Positions 25,038 to 34,941 of a stretch of 64,000 nucleotides of DNA are shown here, piece by piece. The translations under genes and the position numbers were made by a program. The DNA comes from G963677085 sp963677085 (GTDB taxonomy: Bacteria; Planctomycetota; Planctomycetia; Pirellulales; Thermoguttaceae). How positions within the stretch are numbered: the stretch's first letter is position 1; each line of letters opens with the position of its first letter. The stretch covers positions 3,472,001 through 3,536,000 of the forward strand of contig CAXXFH010000004.1 of assembly GCA_963677085.2 (NCBI GenBank), in the 5' to 3' direction. The notes below the pieces were generated by a model. That model ran no database searches. It had not been told where the DNA came from and saw only the letters and a program-made list of their open reading frames with translations.

Positions 25038-27635
25038 CTATTGTGGCGCACGTGGCCGCTCGCCGGTGATCAGTTCGCGAAGTAGAGCGAACAACACTTG
25101 GTAACGCTGCTGCACCTCGCCGCTGGGTTCCACGGTCCAGGAACCTCCCAGACGTGCGTCGTTCAGCACCGACCCGAAGCCCACGGCCATCGCGGTGCCC
25201 TTGTGGTACTGCGTCATCGCTGCCACGGGCCGTGGACCCAGTCGGGCGACGGGCGTGCCCCCAACCACCTCCCAGGCTTGGGTGATTCGCAACTTCGGCC
25301 AGTCGTCGGTCAGCGTGAGCGTTCCTTGCCAAGGCTGGTCGAACGGCATCGACAACCCAAACGGCCACAAGAGACTGTTGGCGGTCGAGCTCTTGTTTTC
25401 CGGCGAGTCGATCACCAGCAGCATTCCGCCGTCGGCCACGTAGCGTTGCAGCCGCTGGCGGTATTGCTCATCGACCGAGCCGGTGGGGCAGATCACCACG
25501 AGCATGTCGCCGGAGAAGACGTCGTCGCCCGTGCAACGTACGGTGTAGTTACCCAATCGCGGAATCGACGTTTCCAGCAGACCGTAACCCTGGCCGTCGG
25601 CGTCGACCGGAAAAGCTCCCTTGCTGAGCGGCACGCGCGAAACTTCGCGATCGATTACCACACGCCCCAGAGGACGAACGACCTTCGGCCCGGGCATGGC
25701 CCATCGATGCACGCTTGCCGTGGCCACACTACCGACGGCCCAACCGCAAAGCAGAGCCGCCAGCCACAGCAACCCTAGCCGGCCGCGGCGCGGCGCCAGC
25801 CAGAAACCGGCGACCAACAACATCAGCCCCAGCACACCCAATCCCCATCGCAGGTTGATCCCGCCGCGATGGTTGAGCCACTCGACCATGCCGAGCAGCA
25901 ACTCTGCTTTGCCGGGCTGGAAGGTGCAGAAGTTGGAGAAGATCGTCGAATCGGTGAACGCCAGCACGCGGCCTTCGCCATATCGCACGGCCCATGCTTG
26001 TACAAACGCCCCTGCCCGCATCTCGGGTAGGTGCTGCGGCACGGGATGGTAGTTGTCCATGTGGTAGTCCGACGGCATACTCCACAAGCCCGTGGCTTGA
26101 ACCACTGGTCGGCCACGGCTGTTTCCCGGGTCGATCGAGCACGACACGGCCAAATCGGTTGGCGGCAAATGCTGCACGGCCGGATGTGCCACGGCAGGCG
26201 GCACGTAGCGCTGATCGTAAGGCCACTGCTCGAAACCGAACAACAAATCGTGCCGGAAGGTGAAGCCCAGGTGGCGCGTGATATCGTTCATATACGTGCC
26301 GCAGTTCTCGAAGTTCGTGTGGTCGCCGATCAGCAACACGCCCCCGCCCCGCTCGACGAACCGAAGTACCGCCTCTACTTCGTTCTTGCGGTAACGGGCC
26401 GTTGGCGTTTTGATGACCAGCACATCGCACAGGTCGAGGGTGTCATCGTCGATCGCGTCGCCTTCGAGTAGGCGTTCCATCTCGTAATACTGACTCAGAT
26501 AGTCGAACACGGCCGCGTAGTTGTAGCCCGAGTCGTGACCGAACCATTGGGTGTCGTAAGGGCGCGTGGTTGGTTCCCAGGCAGAGTGCCGTTCGACGAC
26601 CACCACACGGCCTGCCTGCCGGCGTCCCACCGGTTCGTAATGCAGCGCGACGGCCAACAGCGCGGCCGCCAACACAAGAAGACTTACCGCCGCAGGCAAG
26701 TGCCACGGTCGGGACGTCCACGACCAATCGCTCGGCATCGGCTCGGGCGATGCGGCTCGTTGGCCGTTGGCGGTTCGCACGAAACGCCACGCCAACACCA
26801 CGGGCACCGCCAGCAATAACCCCAGTACCCAGGGCGAGAAGAATTGGTTCATCGCGTGCAACGGCACCTCGGGCGGCGTGCGCAAAACCCGATGCACGTA
26901 GATGGCCATCAACAATCCCGCACGCACGGGTAGCCAAACTAACAGGATCAGGCCCAATGTCCGAATGTTGGCAATCCAGGCCGACCAGCGCCGGCCTGGG
27001 CCAAGTTGCCGCCGCGCGACCATCGCGCACCAGACCAACATCCCCACGGCAAACGCCAGGGTGGCCGGATCGAAAAACAGCTCCCAGGTGGCCGCCAGGT
27101 GATGGGTTTTTCGCATCGTGTGCAGCACGACGGTAGAGCCGTCGGTCGTGGCGTCGACTTGCAGCAGCCGAGCGACAGCCGTCAATAACCAAGTCAACGG
27201 CCAAGGCAAATCGTGGCATCGGGCCGTTTGCCATGTGTAGGCCGCCAGCGCCATCGCTTGTGCAATCAGCACCGTACCGGCCACCACGGCGCCTTGCCCT
27301 AGCATTGTCGGCCAGCGACGCGGAATCGGTAATTCGATGGCGACCAACCCCAAGGCAATCAACAATGGTGCCAGCCCATAGGGTCGCGGAGCAAGCCATG
27401 CCGCTACCAGCAGGAGCAACACAGTAAGGGCCGTTTCGCGCCGAGCCATTTTTCGCCGAGCCGGTTCGCTACGGTCGGAATTACGGGACGCACCGAAACC
27501 ACTCGAACCACTCAGCAAGAACACACCCAGCGCGGTCGTTGCGATCCAGGCCAAGTTGTTGACCGGGTAGAACAGCGGCAACGCAAACAACCACGACAGG
27601 GCCAAAACGGCGATGCCCGAGGAGGTGCGAATCAT
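25038..27635 (-). CDS. Large membrane protein with glutamine-amidotransferase-like domains (function unknown)
   Basis: The protein has 865 residues. The start chosen is the ATG at 27635, which overlaps the stop of the upstream gene as ATGA; the open frame runs further back but lies inside the neighbour. About eight hydrophobic segments lie in the first 330 residues. A soluble domain with LCDVLVIKTPTAR and GGGVLLIGDHTNF, typical of GATase-1-like folds, spans about 440-600; two more helices follow, then a second such domain with MLLVIDSPENKS. The second-last strand of these folds usually carries the nucleophile, but I see no clear catalytic cysteine. The role is unknown; it could bind and sense a ligand or assemble an envelope complex. 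Confidence 0.75.
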   Translation of the reverse strand: MIRTSSGIAVLALSWLFALPLFYPVNNLAWIATTALGVFLLSGSSGFGASRNSDRSEPARRKMARRETALTVLLLLVAAWLAPRPYGLAPLLIALGLVAIELPIPRRWPTMLGQGAVVAGTVLIAQAMALAAYTWQTARCHDLPWPLTWLLTAVARLLQVDATTDGSTVVLHTMRKTHHLAATWELFFDPATLAFAVGMLVWCAMVARRQLGPGRRWSAWIANIRTLGLILLVWLPVRAGLLMAIYVHRVLRTPPEVPLHAMNQFFSPWVLGLLLAVPVVLAWRFVRTANGQRAASPEPMPSDWSWTSRPWHLPAAVSLLVLAAALLAVALHYEPVGRRQAGRVVVVERHSAWEPTTRPYDTQWFGHDSGYNYAAVFDYLSQYYEMERLLEGDAIDDDTLDLCDVLVIKTPTARYRKNEVEAVLRFVERGGGVLLIGDHTNFENCGTYMNDITRHLGFTFRHDLLFGFEQWPYDQRYVPPAVAHPAVQHLPPTDLAVSCSIDPGNSRGRPVVQATGLWSMPSDYHMDNYHPVPQHLPEMRAGAFVQAWAVRYGEGRVLAFTDSTIFSNFCTFQPGKAELLLGMVEWLNHRGGINLRWGLGVLGLMLLVAGFWLAPRRGRLGLLWLAALLCGWAVGSVATASVHRWAMPGPKVVRPLGRVVIDREVSRVPLSKGAFPVDADGQGYGLLETSIPRLGNYTVRCTGDDVFSGDMLVVICPTGSVDEQYRQRLQRYVADGGMLLVIDSPENKSSTANSLLWPFGLSMPFDQPWQGTLTLTDDWPKLRITQAWEVVGGTPVARLGPRPVAAMTQYHKGTAMAVGFGSVLNDARLGGSWTVEPSGEVQQRYQVLFALLRELITGERPRAPQ

Positions 27636-30442
27636 GGTGTCACCTCCGTGTTTAGTTCTGTATTTCCTGTTTCCGCCTCTCCTGCCGCTTGCGGATTCGC
27701 CGGCGCCTGCTGCTGTGCCTTTTGCGTTCCCCCGCCCGCTTCCGGTTTTCCTTTTTCGTCCGGTTTGTTTTTCGTTTCCGTTTTTTCCTCGGCTTTTACC
27801 GCCGGTGGCCGCCAGGGTGGGCGGTCGGCAACGACTGAAAGAAACCACCGCCAGAACACCACGTTGGGCTCCACGATAGCGCCGGCCGACTCCAAGTTGC
27901 TGTTGGCGGCAAAAAACGTATCGCCCACGACGGCCACGGTACCTCCGTCGACGCCTTGTCCCATGACGACCGGAATGTCGCGATGCCCGTCGGACCAAAC
28001 GACGATGGGCGTGGGGTTCTCCGCATCACATGCAACCGGCCAACCCGCGTGAAACTGGACGAACGTGTCGTCGCCGGCATGGTTCACGTAGATCTGCCGA
28101 AAGGCGCCCAACGGTTCGGTTTCCGTTTCCGCTTGATCAGGCGGAAGCGGCGAAGGGGGAATTCGCAACTGGTAGTCGGCCAGCAAACCGGCCGTCGCCC
28201 GAGCGTGTTCCGCACCCGCCATGCAGAGCAGGGTTCCTCCTTTACGGAGTAAGCGGCGTACGGCTTCGTGTTCCGCAGCCGAGAAGTCTCGGGCGGGGGC
28301 AATCGACACGACCAACCCCGCCCGTTCGACACGTTCGGCCGTGAACTCCGGCAGGATCAGCGGCAGGTAGCCATTGCGGGCCAAGGTGCGGGCAAGCCCG
28401 GCCACACCCTCAGGTGCCCAGGGACTGCTACTGTAGCGTTCAAGATGCGTGGCGTCGATATAGGCCACATTGTTGGGCGATGCATTATTGTTGGGTGCAC
28501 CATCGCGGCCGTCGGGTAACACCCGAGCGCACCAGTGGGTGGTCGCCTGGCTGACCATCAGGCAACCGGCCAGAACGGCGGCGGCGATTGCCAACCGTGC
28601 GGCCGTTGGCCGCCAGGCCAGCAGTGCGATCAGCACTGCGGCAAACAATAACCCAAGCAACTGGCGCCACCACGTTTGAGGGCATCCACCCCGATTGGCC
28701 AGATAACCCAGCAGCCGGCCTGTGAATATAAAGGCGTTAGGGCAAAAGTCGTTGTGCAAACACGACGCGTCACCCAACACCACCACTCGACCGCGACCGA
28801 CCGACTGCTCGGCCGCCAGCACCAAGTCGCCCAGGCGTTCGCCGGGGTCGTAGGTCGAGCCGGCGTTGGTCAGTGCGTCGCTGCCGGGATCGCTGTAACC
28901 GAAACGTCCGGTGAGCAACGGCCGGGCGGGCCAACTTACGTCGAGTGAAGCGGCATGGATCAAGCCAAACCGGTTGCGGTCGTCGTCGATACCGATTGTT
29001 GCCGGATGGCTTAGCGGCTCACTGGTTTGTTGCCAGTACGGCGTCAACGCAATGGCCGTGTCGCGCCGGACAGCGATCGAGGTTGGCGCGAGTACCGTGT
29101 TGAAACTGCTCGCCCGATCGCCTTGTACTCGATAGGGTTCGGCCGCTAAAAGCAGGGTGCCGCCGTTGCCAACGTATCGCCAAAGGCGTTGCAGCCGATC
29201 CTCGGGCCAAGGCCGATTCGGGTGAATCAGCAACACCACGTCGGTCGTTTCCAGTTCTCGTTCGGTTAGCTCCTGGGAAACGGCGAATTGCCCGCCGAGA
29301 CTTTTCACAAGCATGGGCAACATGCCGTAGCTGCCCGTTTCAGCCGCACCGTAACTGGGTTTCGACCAGTCGAGGTATCCTTGCCCAAAGGCCAACACGG
29401 TCTTGTGCTGAAGCGACGAAGAACTCAACGCCAATGAGGTCACCAACGCCAGCAGCAGGGCCAACACCGAAGGGCCAAAGACCCACAGCGATTCGAGGGC
29501 CAACGCCCGGCCGACAACCTCTTTTTCGTTGTCCTCTTGCTCGTCGTCGGTTGGAGGTACAGGCGCCGGCCACGAGACCCAACGAACCATGGCCACCACG
29601 ACTGCGGCATACAGCACAACCGCCACCGCAGGCAAGCTCCAGGGCAACCAACCACGTACCATGTTCGACCACGACCACACGCCAACGTGGCTCATGTCGC
29701 TGATCTCGGGGCGTACGACTTCGGGCAACCAGGCCAGTAGCGAGTGAGTCTGAGCCAGCACGATGAGATAAAGCAAATGGGCCACAAAAATCGCCGCCGC
29801 AGCCCAAACCGCGCGGGCAAGTCGTGGCGGCGAAGCCCAAACGAGCCAACCGACGTAGAAGGCCACGGTCAGCACCAGAAAATCGACACCGCCGAACGTC
29901 GCTCCCACGTTCAACGGTTGTGCGACAAACCAGCCGCCCAGCGAGCCCAGCATCGCCCCGAAGCCGTTGGCCGCCAACCACACCCAAGGGATGGCCGTGT
30001 AGGCAAGTCGGTAAACGGCAAAGACGACCACCGCCAGCGTTGCGAGTAAAACGATCCGGCCGCGGAGGCTTCCTTCGTAGCGAACCAACGCAGCCAGCAC
30101 CACGGCCACGGCCAATATGTTGACTACGGGCAGCGATGAGGCGGTCAGCGCGAACCCCAACACGACGGCTGCGGCTAGCGATAACCACCGATGCAGTGAC
30201 ACGTCGCGACGCGGCCACCCGGCCACGATCGCAACGGCCAGCGCCACCCAAGTGAGTGCATGGCGCAACGGGTGCGCCAGAAAGCCAATCGACCCGGCGG
30301 CCACCCAGGTCGCCACCATCCCGGCGACAAGAACCACGATGGCTTGCACCGGCACGTTCGATATCCCCTCACTCCCACCATGTCCTTTGCCGGTGGCCAC
30401 GACAGCGCGAGGGTTTTCGTCGAGCAGTGCGTTGTGCGACAT
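27632..30442 (-). CDS. Large membrane protein, partner of the downstream gene (function unknown)
   Basis: The protein has 936 residues, built like its neighbour: many hydrophobic segments in the first 350 residues, a soluble GATase-1-like domain (about 375-575) with VVLLIHPNRPWP and GGTLLLAAEPYR, two more membrane helices, then a second such domain with AGLVVSIAPARDFSAAE. The C-terminus is a low-complexity tail rich in Lys, Glu, Pro and Gln. The membrane stretch around residues 185-240 is loosely similar in layout to exosortases but has no cysteine at the catalytic position. It is co-transcribed with the downstream gene (4-bp overlap), and both may form one complex. Confidence 0.72.
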   Translation of the reverse strand: MSHNALLDENPRAVVATGKGHGGSEGISNVPVQAIVVLVAGMVATWVAAGSIGFLAHPLRHALTWVALAVAIVAGWPRRDVSLHRWLSLAAAVVLGFALTASSLPVVNILAVAVVLAALVRYEGSLRGRIVLLATLAVVVFAVYRLAYTAIPWVWLAANGFGAMLGSLGGWFVAQPLNVGATFGGVDFLVLTVAFYVGWLVWASPPRLARAVWAAAAIFVAHLLYLIVLAQTHSLLAWLPEVVRPEISDMSHVGVWSWSNMVRGWLPWSLPAVAVVLYAAVVVAMVRWVSWPAPVPPTDDEQEDNEKEVVGRALALESLWVFGPSVLALLLALVTSLALSSSSLQHKTVLAFGQGYLDWSKPSYGAAETGSYGMLPMLVKSLGGQFAVSQELTERELETTDVVLLIHPNRPWPEDRLQRLWRYVGNGGTLLLAAEPYRVQGDRASSFNTVLAPTSIAVRRDTAIALTPYWQQTSEPLSHPATIGIDDDRNRFGLIHAASLDVSWPARPLLTGRFGYSDPGSDALTNAGSTYDPGERLGDLVLAAEQSVGRGRVVVLGDASCLHNDFCPNAFIFTGRLLGYLANRGGCPQTWWRQLLGLLFAAVLIALLAWRPTAARLAIAAAVLAGCLMVSQATTHWCARVLPDGRDGAPNNNASPNNVAYIDATHLERYSSSPWAPEGVAGLARTLARNGYLPLILPEFTAERVERAGLVVSIAPARDFSAAEHEAVRRLLRKGGTLLCMAGAEHARATAGLLADYQLRIPPSPLPPDQAETETEPLGAFRQIYVNHAGDDTFVQFHAGWPVACDAENPTPIVVWSDGHRDIPVVMGQGVDGGTVAVVGDTFFAANSNLESAGAIVEPNVVFWRWFLSVVADRPPWRPPAVKAEEKTETKNKPDEKGKPEAGGGTQKAQQQAPANPQAAGEAETGNTELNTEVTP

Positions 30443-30639
30443 AGGGCGGCTGGTGCTGCATTAAACCTTCAGTCTAAGAATTGACAAAGCACCAGTATGA
30501 TTCGAACGAATGTCCAGAGCAAGCGAATAGGGGGGGGTGGGGACTCTGGGGCAAGGCCCCGCAGAGACAGAGCGTTGGGATCGCTCTCCTTGTAGCTGAG
30601 AGCGCCCTGGGAATCCGAGAAGTGGACTCTCGGCCGTGT

Positions 30640-31635
30640 CTAATTGGCGAAGCGAACGATGTTTTCCGTGGCGCTGCGGACCTGTTTTTCGGCTTCGGTG
30701 GTTTGCTTTTGACGCCGGCGGTGGTCGCTGTCGGCCAAGCTACAGAGGAACATGCCGCCTGGGACATGCTTCAATAGGCCGGGCAGGTCGCAGTCGCTGG
30801 CTTGTTGACGCTGCTGAACGATATCGATGTAACTCTCGAACGATTCGCCGACTTCTTGGGCCGCTTGGTGGGCTTCCGAGTCGCCCTCGATATAAAGGCC
30901 CACACACACCTGACGCTCACCGCACTCGGCCCGCTCGTAGAAAGGGCGCCGTGGCTGGGCCTCGGCTCGACACTCGACCAACAGGTAGTCGGCTCGCCAA
31001 CCCTTGGGTACGACAAACGTGCAGCGATACTGTTTCTGGCCTTGCAGCGACGCCTGGGTCGACGGTTTAAGCTTGAAGACCACCCCGTGTCCCCGATTGG
31101 TCGTCCCCGCCGCCACGAGCACCTGTTTGGGGGGGAGTTTCGTGAAGTTCTCTTCGGTCGCATTCTTTCGGGTTTTCACGCCTCCGAGGACCGGAGAGAT
31201 TTTGGCCTTCACCGGTCCGATGTCGCCCGAGATGGCTCCGCCCAGCGAGGCGTCGCTAGTCTTGATGTCCTCGCTTTTCTCGACAACTTTGATTTCGCCT
31301 TTCACGTCGCAGTGCAACTCCGTGCGGGGGGCGAAGTCTTCCACACGCAGGCGTTGCCGAGGGCTGCTCAAAGAGACGGTGATTTGCTGCAAATCGTCTT
31401 CCTTGCCTTCGCGCAGAAGGGTGGAGACCTCGAATTGGGCCTCGATTAACTTGTGTTCGGGGTTCTTTTCCCGAAACTCGCTCGTCGTGGCATCGCGGCA
31501 CGCCACTGCATAGGGGATATCAAACTCCACGAGAGGCGTAGTTTCAGCGGCCGCTAATCCCGTGCAGCGAAGCGACCCAAGCAGCACCAGGGCCATCTGC
31601 GCCGTCGCCAGACGGCGCCACGATTGCTCCATCAT
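30640..31635 (-). CDS. Exported protein of unknown function
   Basis: The protein has 331 residues. A Sec signal is visible (a basic start, ALVLLGSL, cleavage after AAAE near residue 31). The mature part is mainly beta-rich, with short segments such as QITVSLSSPRQRLRVEDFAP and VVFKLKPSTQASLQG, and the C-terminal 80 residues are helical and charged. I recognise no family. It lies 197 bp upstream of the two large membrane proteins on the same strand and could be transcribed with them. Confidence 0.6.
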   Translation of the reverse strand: MMEQSWRRLATAQMALVLLGSLRCTGLAAAETTPLVEFDIPYAVACRDATTSEFREKNPEHKLIEAQFEVSTLLREGKEDDLQQITVSLSSPRQRLRVEDFAPRTELHCDVKGEIKVVEKSEDIKTSDASLGGAISGDIGPVKAKISPVLGGVKTRKNATEENFTKLPPKQVLVAAGTTNRGHGVVFKLKPSTQASLQGQKQYRCTFVVPKGWRADYLLVECRAEAQPRRPFYERAECGERQVCVGLYIEGDSEAHQAAQEVGESFESYIDIVQQRQQASDCDLPGLLKHVPGGMFLCSLADSDHRRRQKQTTEAEKQVRSATENIVRFAN

Positions 31636-32213
31636 CGTTCATCCCTCCATGTTGTTGGCAAACCTTTGGGCGGTTTAACGAGAATTTGGCCTCCGGCTGT
31701 TGGGCAGCGATCCGCCGCCGTGGCCCAGCGGTTGTGGCCGGAGACTTACGATTTCCTACGACACGGGCAACCCGTGGGTTCACTACTCTCGTTATTACCA
31801 ACATGGATGCGCCACCGCCGTTGCAGCGCCCGGCCAGGAAGTTCGACGAGGTACGAGGTTCGGTCCGCAATTTGCTCGACAAGAAAAATGGCAAATGGAA
31901 GTGCCATTTGTGTCAATAACGCTCAGATATCGCGCACGCGACGCGCGATTTCGTGGCAGTCAAGTGAGTTGCGAATCGCATTTTGATGCTATTCGCGAAA
32001 GGAGGCGGTCGTCGTGTGTAGACGAAGCCTAATCGACAGTTCAGATCAACATTGGCGCGAGGTTCGTTCCCGGGCTTCAACGCGAGACTGCCCCGTGCGT
32101 GGCAGCCTTTCTCAAGTCCTGAGTCCCTACTGCTGGATTGACGTCGGTGTGCCGGACACCGGTGAGACAGAGAAGACAGCGATTCGCGAAGATCGGATAG
32201 GATAGTGTAGGAA
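31636..32213. other. Gene-free divergent region before nifA
   Basis: No gene is supported. Short frames exist but lack domains. Near the nifA end an inverted pair CGGTGT (32145-32150) and ACACCG (32156-32161) could be a small operator. I see no sigma-54 -24/-12 element here. Confidence 0.5.
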
Positions 32214-33782
32214 ATGGCAGCTTCCGAGTGTATCACACCCAGGCTGAGTGCGACACGTCACGAGCGCGAGTTGCAGGTATTGGCCTCTATTTCGCGGTTA
32301 CTAGCCACCCCGTCGGGGCCTCGGCAAATGCTGAGTGCCGTGCTGCGCGAATTGGAGGAAAACCTCGAAATGAGTCGCGGGACGGTCATGTTGCTGTCTT
32401 CCGACGGTGACGAGTTGGTCGTCGAGGCGGCCCACCAGCTCGATTCGGCCCACCCGCAACAACTGCGGTACCAGCGGGGCGAGGGGATTACCGGCAATGT
32501 CATCCAGACCGGCCGGCCGGCCATTGTCCCCCGCGTTTCGCAGGAACCGCAGTTTCAGAACCGGATTCATCGCCGCCAGGCTTCGAGTGGCGATGTGAGT
32601 TTTCTCTGTGTACCCATCGTGCTGGGTAGCGAGGTGGTCGGCACGCTGTCGGTCGACGTGCCGGCCTCGGAATCCGACGAACTGGAGGAGCGATTGCGGT
32701 TTTTGGGCATCGTGGCTGGAATGATCGCCTACGACGTGAAAACCCGGCGGATGGCCCAATTGCAGCGCGAGACACTGGAGTCGGAAAATCTCCGTTTGCG
32801 CAGCCAACTCGAACAGAGATTCCGCCCGGAAAACATCATCGGCAACTCCAAAGCGATGCGTGCCGTTTACCTGCGAATCCATCAGGTGGCCCCGACCGAC
32901 ACGACAGTGTTGATTCGCGGCGAGTCGGGCACCGGCAAGGAACTGGTGGCATCGGCCATTCACTACTCCAGCCCTCGCTCGAAGAAACCGTTCGTCAAAG
33001 TGAACTGCGCGGCGTTGAGCGAAGGGCTGCTGGAAAGCGAATTGTTTGGCCACGAAAAGGGCGCCTTCACCGGCGCCCTGGGCGAACATATTGGCCGCAT
33101 CGAAGAGGCCGAGGGAGGCACTTTCTTCCTCGACGAAATCGGCGACTTTTCGCCCGTCACCCAGGTGAAGTTGCTTCGCGTGCTGCAGGAACGCGAGTAT
33201 CAGCGAGTAGGAAGCAACCGTACCCACAAGGCCGACGTACGCGTGATTGCGGCCACGAACCGCGATTTGGAGAAAGCCGTCGACCAGGGAGGATTCCGGG
33301 CAGACCTTTACTATCGGATCAACGTCGTGCCGATCTTCCTGCCACCCCTAAGGGAACGCAAGAACGACATCCTCTTGTTGGCCGATCATTTCGTCGACAA
33401 GTACAACCGGCGCCTCGGCCGCCAGGTCCAGCGCATCAGCACGCCGGCGATCAACATGATCTACGCCTATCATTGGCCGGGCAACGTGCGCGAGTTGGAA
33501 AACTGCGTCGAGCACGCCGTGTTGATGAGTTCCGACGGTGTGATCCACAGCCACAACTTGCCGCCGACACTGCAAACCCCGGAGGCCACCGACACGGCCC
33601 CCAACGGCTCGCTGACCGCCCAGGTGGCGCTGCTCGAGCGAGACATGATCTGCGATGCTTTAAAGTGTACGGGTGGCAACATCGCGGCCGCCGCCCGGCA
33701 ACTTGGTATTACTCCCCGCATGGCCCGTTACAAGGTGAAGAAACTGGGCGTCGACTACCGGCAGTTCTACAAACATCACTAG
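32214..33782 (+). CDS. nifA: NifA-type sigma-54-dependent activator
   Basis: The protein has 522 residues in the classic NifA order: an N-terminal GAF domain (about 20-175), an AAA+ domain with Walker A GESGTGKE (236-243), the sigma-54-contacting GAFTGA loop (283-288) and Walker B GGTFFLDEIGD (301-311), and a C-terminal Fis-type helix-turn-helix (GGNIAAAARQLGITPRMARY). It opens sigma-54 promoters of nif genes. The canonical oxygen-sensing cysteine linker of rhizobial NifA is absent. The assignment as NifA rather than another enhancer-binding protein rests on domain order plus its place directly before the nif operon. The stop codon is shared with an IS630 insertion. Confidence 0.85.
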   Translation: MAASECITPRLSATRHERELQVLASISRLLATPSGPRQMLSAVLRELEENLEMSRGTVMLLSSDGDELVVEAAHQLDSAHPQQLRYQRGEGITGNVIQTGRPAIVPRVSQEPQFQNRIHRRQASSGDVSFLCVPIVLGSEVVGTLSVDVPASESDELEERLRFLGIVAGMIAYDVKTRRMAQLQRETLESENLRLRSQLEQRFRPENIIGNSKAMRAVYLRIHQVAPTDTTVLIRGESGTGKELVASAIHYSSPRSKKPFVKVNCAALSEGLLESELFGHEKGAFTGALGEHIGRIEEAEGGTFFLDEIGDFSPVTQVKLLRVLQEREYQRVGSNRTHKADVRVIAATNRDLEKAVDQGGFRADLYYRINVVPIFLPPLRERKNDILLLADHFVDKYNRRLGRQVQRISTPAINMIYAYHWPGNVRELENCVEHAVLMSSDGVIHSHNLPPTLQTPEATDTAPNGSLTAQVALLERDMICDALKCTGGNIAAAARQLGITPRMARYKVKKLGVDYRQFYKHH

Positions 33783-33786
33783 TACG

Positions 33787-34467
33787 TCATCCAGCAAGTT
33801 TCTTCCGGTATAGTTCCGGGAACACTCGGCGGGCGTCGTTGTTATTGAAGGTCCAGTCGATTATGGCTTTGCGGCGATTTCGGTCGCGGGCCCAAGTCGC
33901 CGCATGACGTTGAACTTCTTCGATTGTAGGAATCCGTCGCCCGAGGCATTGCTTGGTCAACACGGAGATTTCAATTTCTGCCATGTTCAGCCAACTGGCG
34001 TGCTTGGGTGTGTAGTGCCATACGATGCGTCGCAGAGATTGCTTCGCTTTCGTAGCGTCAAACGTTTCGATGAGGGACTTTTCGTTGTGCGTGTTGAGGT
34101 TGTCGAGAACCAAATGAATCCGACGAGCCTTGGGATAACGCTGAAGCAGATCACGCACGAATCGTGCGAAATCGGCCCGTTTGCGATGACGCCGAGCCTG
34201 GACGAAGCGTTTGCCACCATTCGGCTCAACGGCGACAAAGATACTGCACGTGCCGCAACGACGATACTCGTAGTCCTGCTTAGCCGCCTTGCCTGGTACG
34301 GCAGGCTTGAAGGGACACGTATCGTCCAGGAGTTGATACGGCTGCTCGTCCATGCAAATCAACGGTTCTCTCGGGTTGAACGCCTTTTCATACTGGTCGA
34401 GGACGTCCTCCATTCTGTCGCGAAACTCTTCGGTGAGTCTCGGAATGCACCATGTTTTTTTCGCCAT
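33787..34467 (-). CDS. IS630 transposase, DDE-domain frame (orfB)
   Basis: The catalytic half has 226 residues from an internal ATG. The DDE acid residues are visible in ICMDEQPY, LVLDNLNTH and NMAEIEIS. Translation as a fusion is likely: the run of seven A (minus strand, 34455-34461) lies where the two frames overlap, and re-reading one A joins KPWRKK of orfA to TWCIPRL of orfB. Programmed -1 frameshifting is common in this family. The element looks intact and possibly active. Confidence 0.88.
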   Translation of the reverse strand: MAKKTWCIPRLTEEFRDRMEDVLDQYEKAFNPREPLICMDEQPYQLLDDTCPFKPAVPGKAAKQDYEYRRCGTCSIFVAVEPNGGKRFVQARRHRKRADFARFVRDLLQRYPKARRIHLVLDNLNTHNEKSLIETFDATKAKQSLRRIVWHYTPKHASWLNMAEIEISVLTKQCLGRRIPTIEEVQRHAATWARDRNRRKAIIDWTFNNNDARRVFPELYRKKLAG

Positions 34468-34898
34468 GGCTTCATGTCGTGCTCTTTCAGCCACAACGCA
34501 ACCTCGCTCTTGCTGATCGAATCGACGAAGCCTCGTTTCACGGCGTGCACGCAGAGTAGTTCCAGCGTCCAGCGGACGCGGCCCTCCGGCGGATCGCTGC
34601 AAGCCAACGCCACGACTTGCTGCTTCTGCCGTGGCGTAAACGTGGGCGGAGCACCGGATCGAGGGGCGTCGTACAACGCTTCCTCTAAACTCCCGGTACA
34701 GAACCGTTTACGCATACTGCGAACAGTTCGATCCGTGCAACCAACGTGTTCGGCAATCTCCTCATCCGTGAATCCTTCATCTGATTTCAGCAGAATCAAG
34801 GCACGCCGAACCACACGCACGGATCGCGTGCCGGTATGCACCAACTCCTGCAAATGCTGTCGGGCCTCGTCCTTGAGGCGTACAATGTGTTCCTTCAT
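34359..34898 (-). CDS. IS630 transposase, DNA-binding frame (orfA)
   Basis: The helix-turn-helix part of the transposase is read as 179 residues, with HTH segments FTDEEIAEHVGCTDRTVRSM and a winged-helix half containing KSEVALWLKEHDMKPWRKK. After the A7 run the frame goes out of register and ends. The fused product of orfA and orfB would be about 370 residues, the usual IS630 length. Confidence 0.88.
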   Translation of the reverse strand: MKEHIVRLKDEARQHLQELVHTGTRSVRVVRRALILLKSDEGFTDEEIAEHVGCTDRTVRSMRKRFCTGSLEEALYDAPRSGAPPTFTPRQKQQVVALACSDPPEGRVRWTLELLCVHAVKRGFVDSISKSEVALWLKEHDMKPWRKKHGAFRDSPKSFATEWRTSSTSMKRRSTRENR

Positions 34899-34941
34899 GC
34901 CGGTGCTTATACCACCGGAAACAATTTCATGGAAGGCGTAC

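Larger units (their letters stand above)
33782..34941 (-). mobile_element. IS630-family insertion sequence
   Basis: The 1160-bp element is flanked by TA at 33780-33781 and 34942-34943, the IS630 target duplication. Imperfect terminal inverted repeats are visible: left GTACGTCATCCAGCAAGTTT and right, inverted, GTACGCCTTCCATGAAATTG, both reaching TTCCGGT. The transposase is encoded in two overlapping frames. The left TA forms the first two bases of the nifA stop codon. Confidence 0.92.

Noticed and set aside
32820..33782. A C-x4-C pair in the C-terminal part of NifA as an oxygen-sensing motif
   Set aside because: The pair (CDALKC) falls at the start of the DNA-binding domain, not in the linker where rhizobial NifA carries its cysteines, so it is likely fortuitous.
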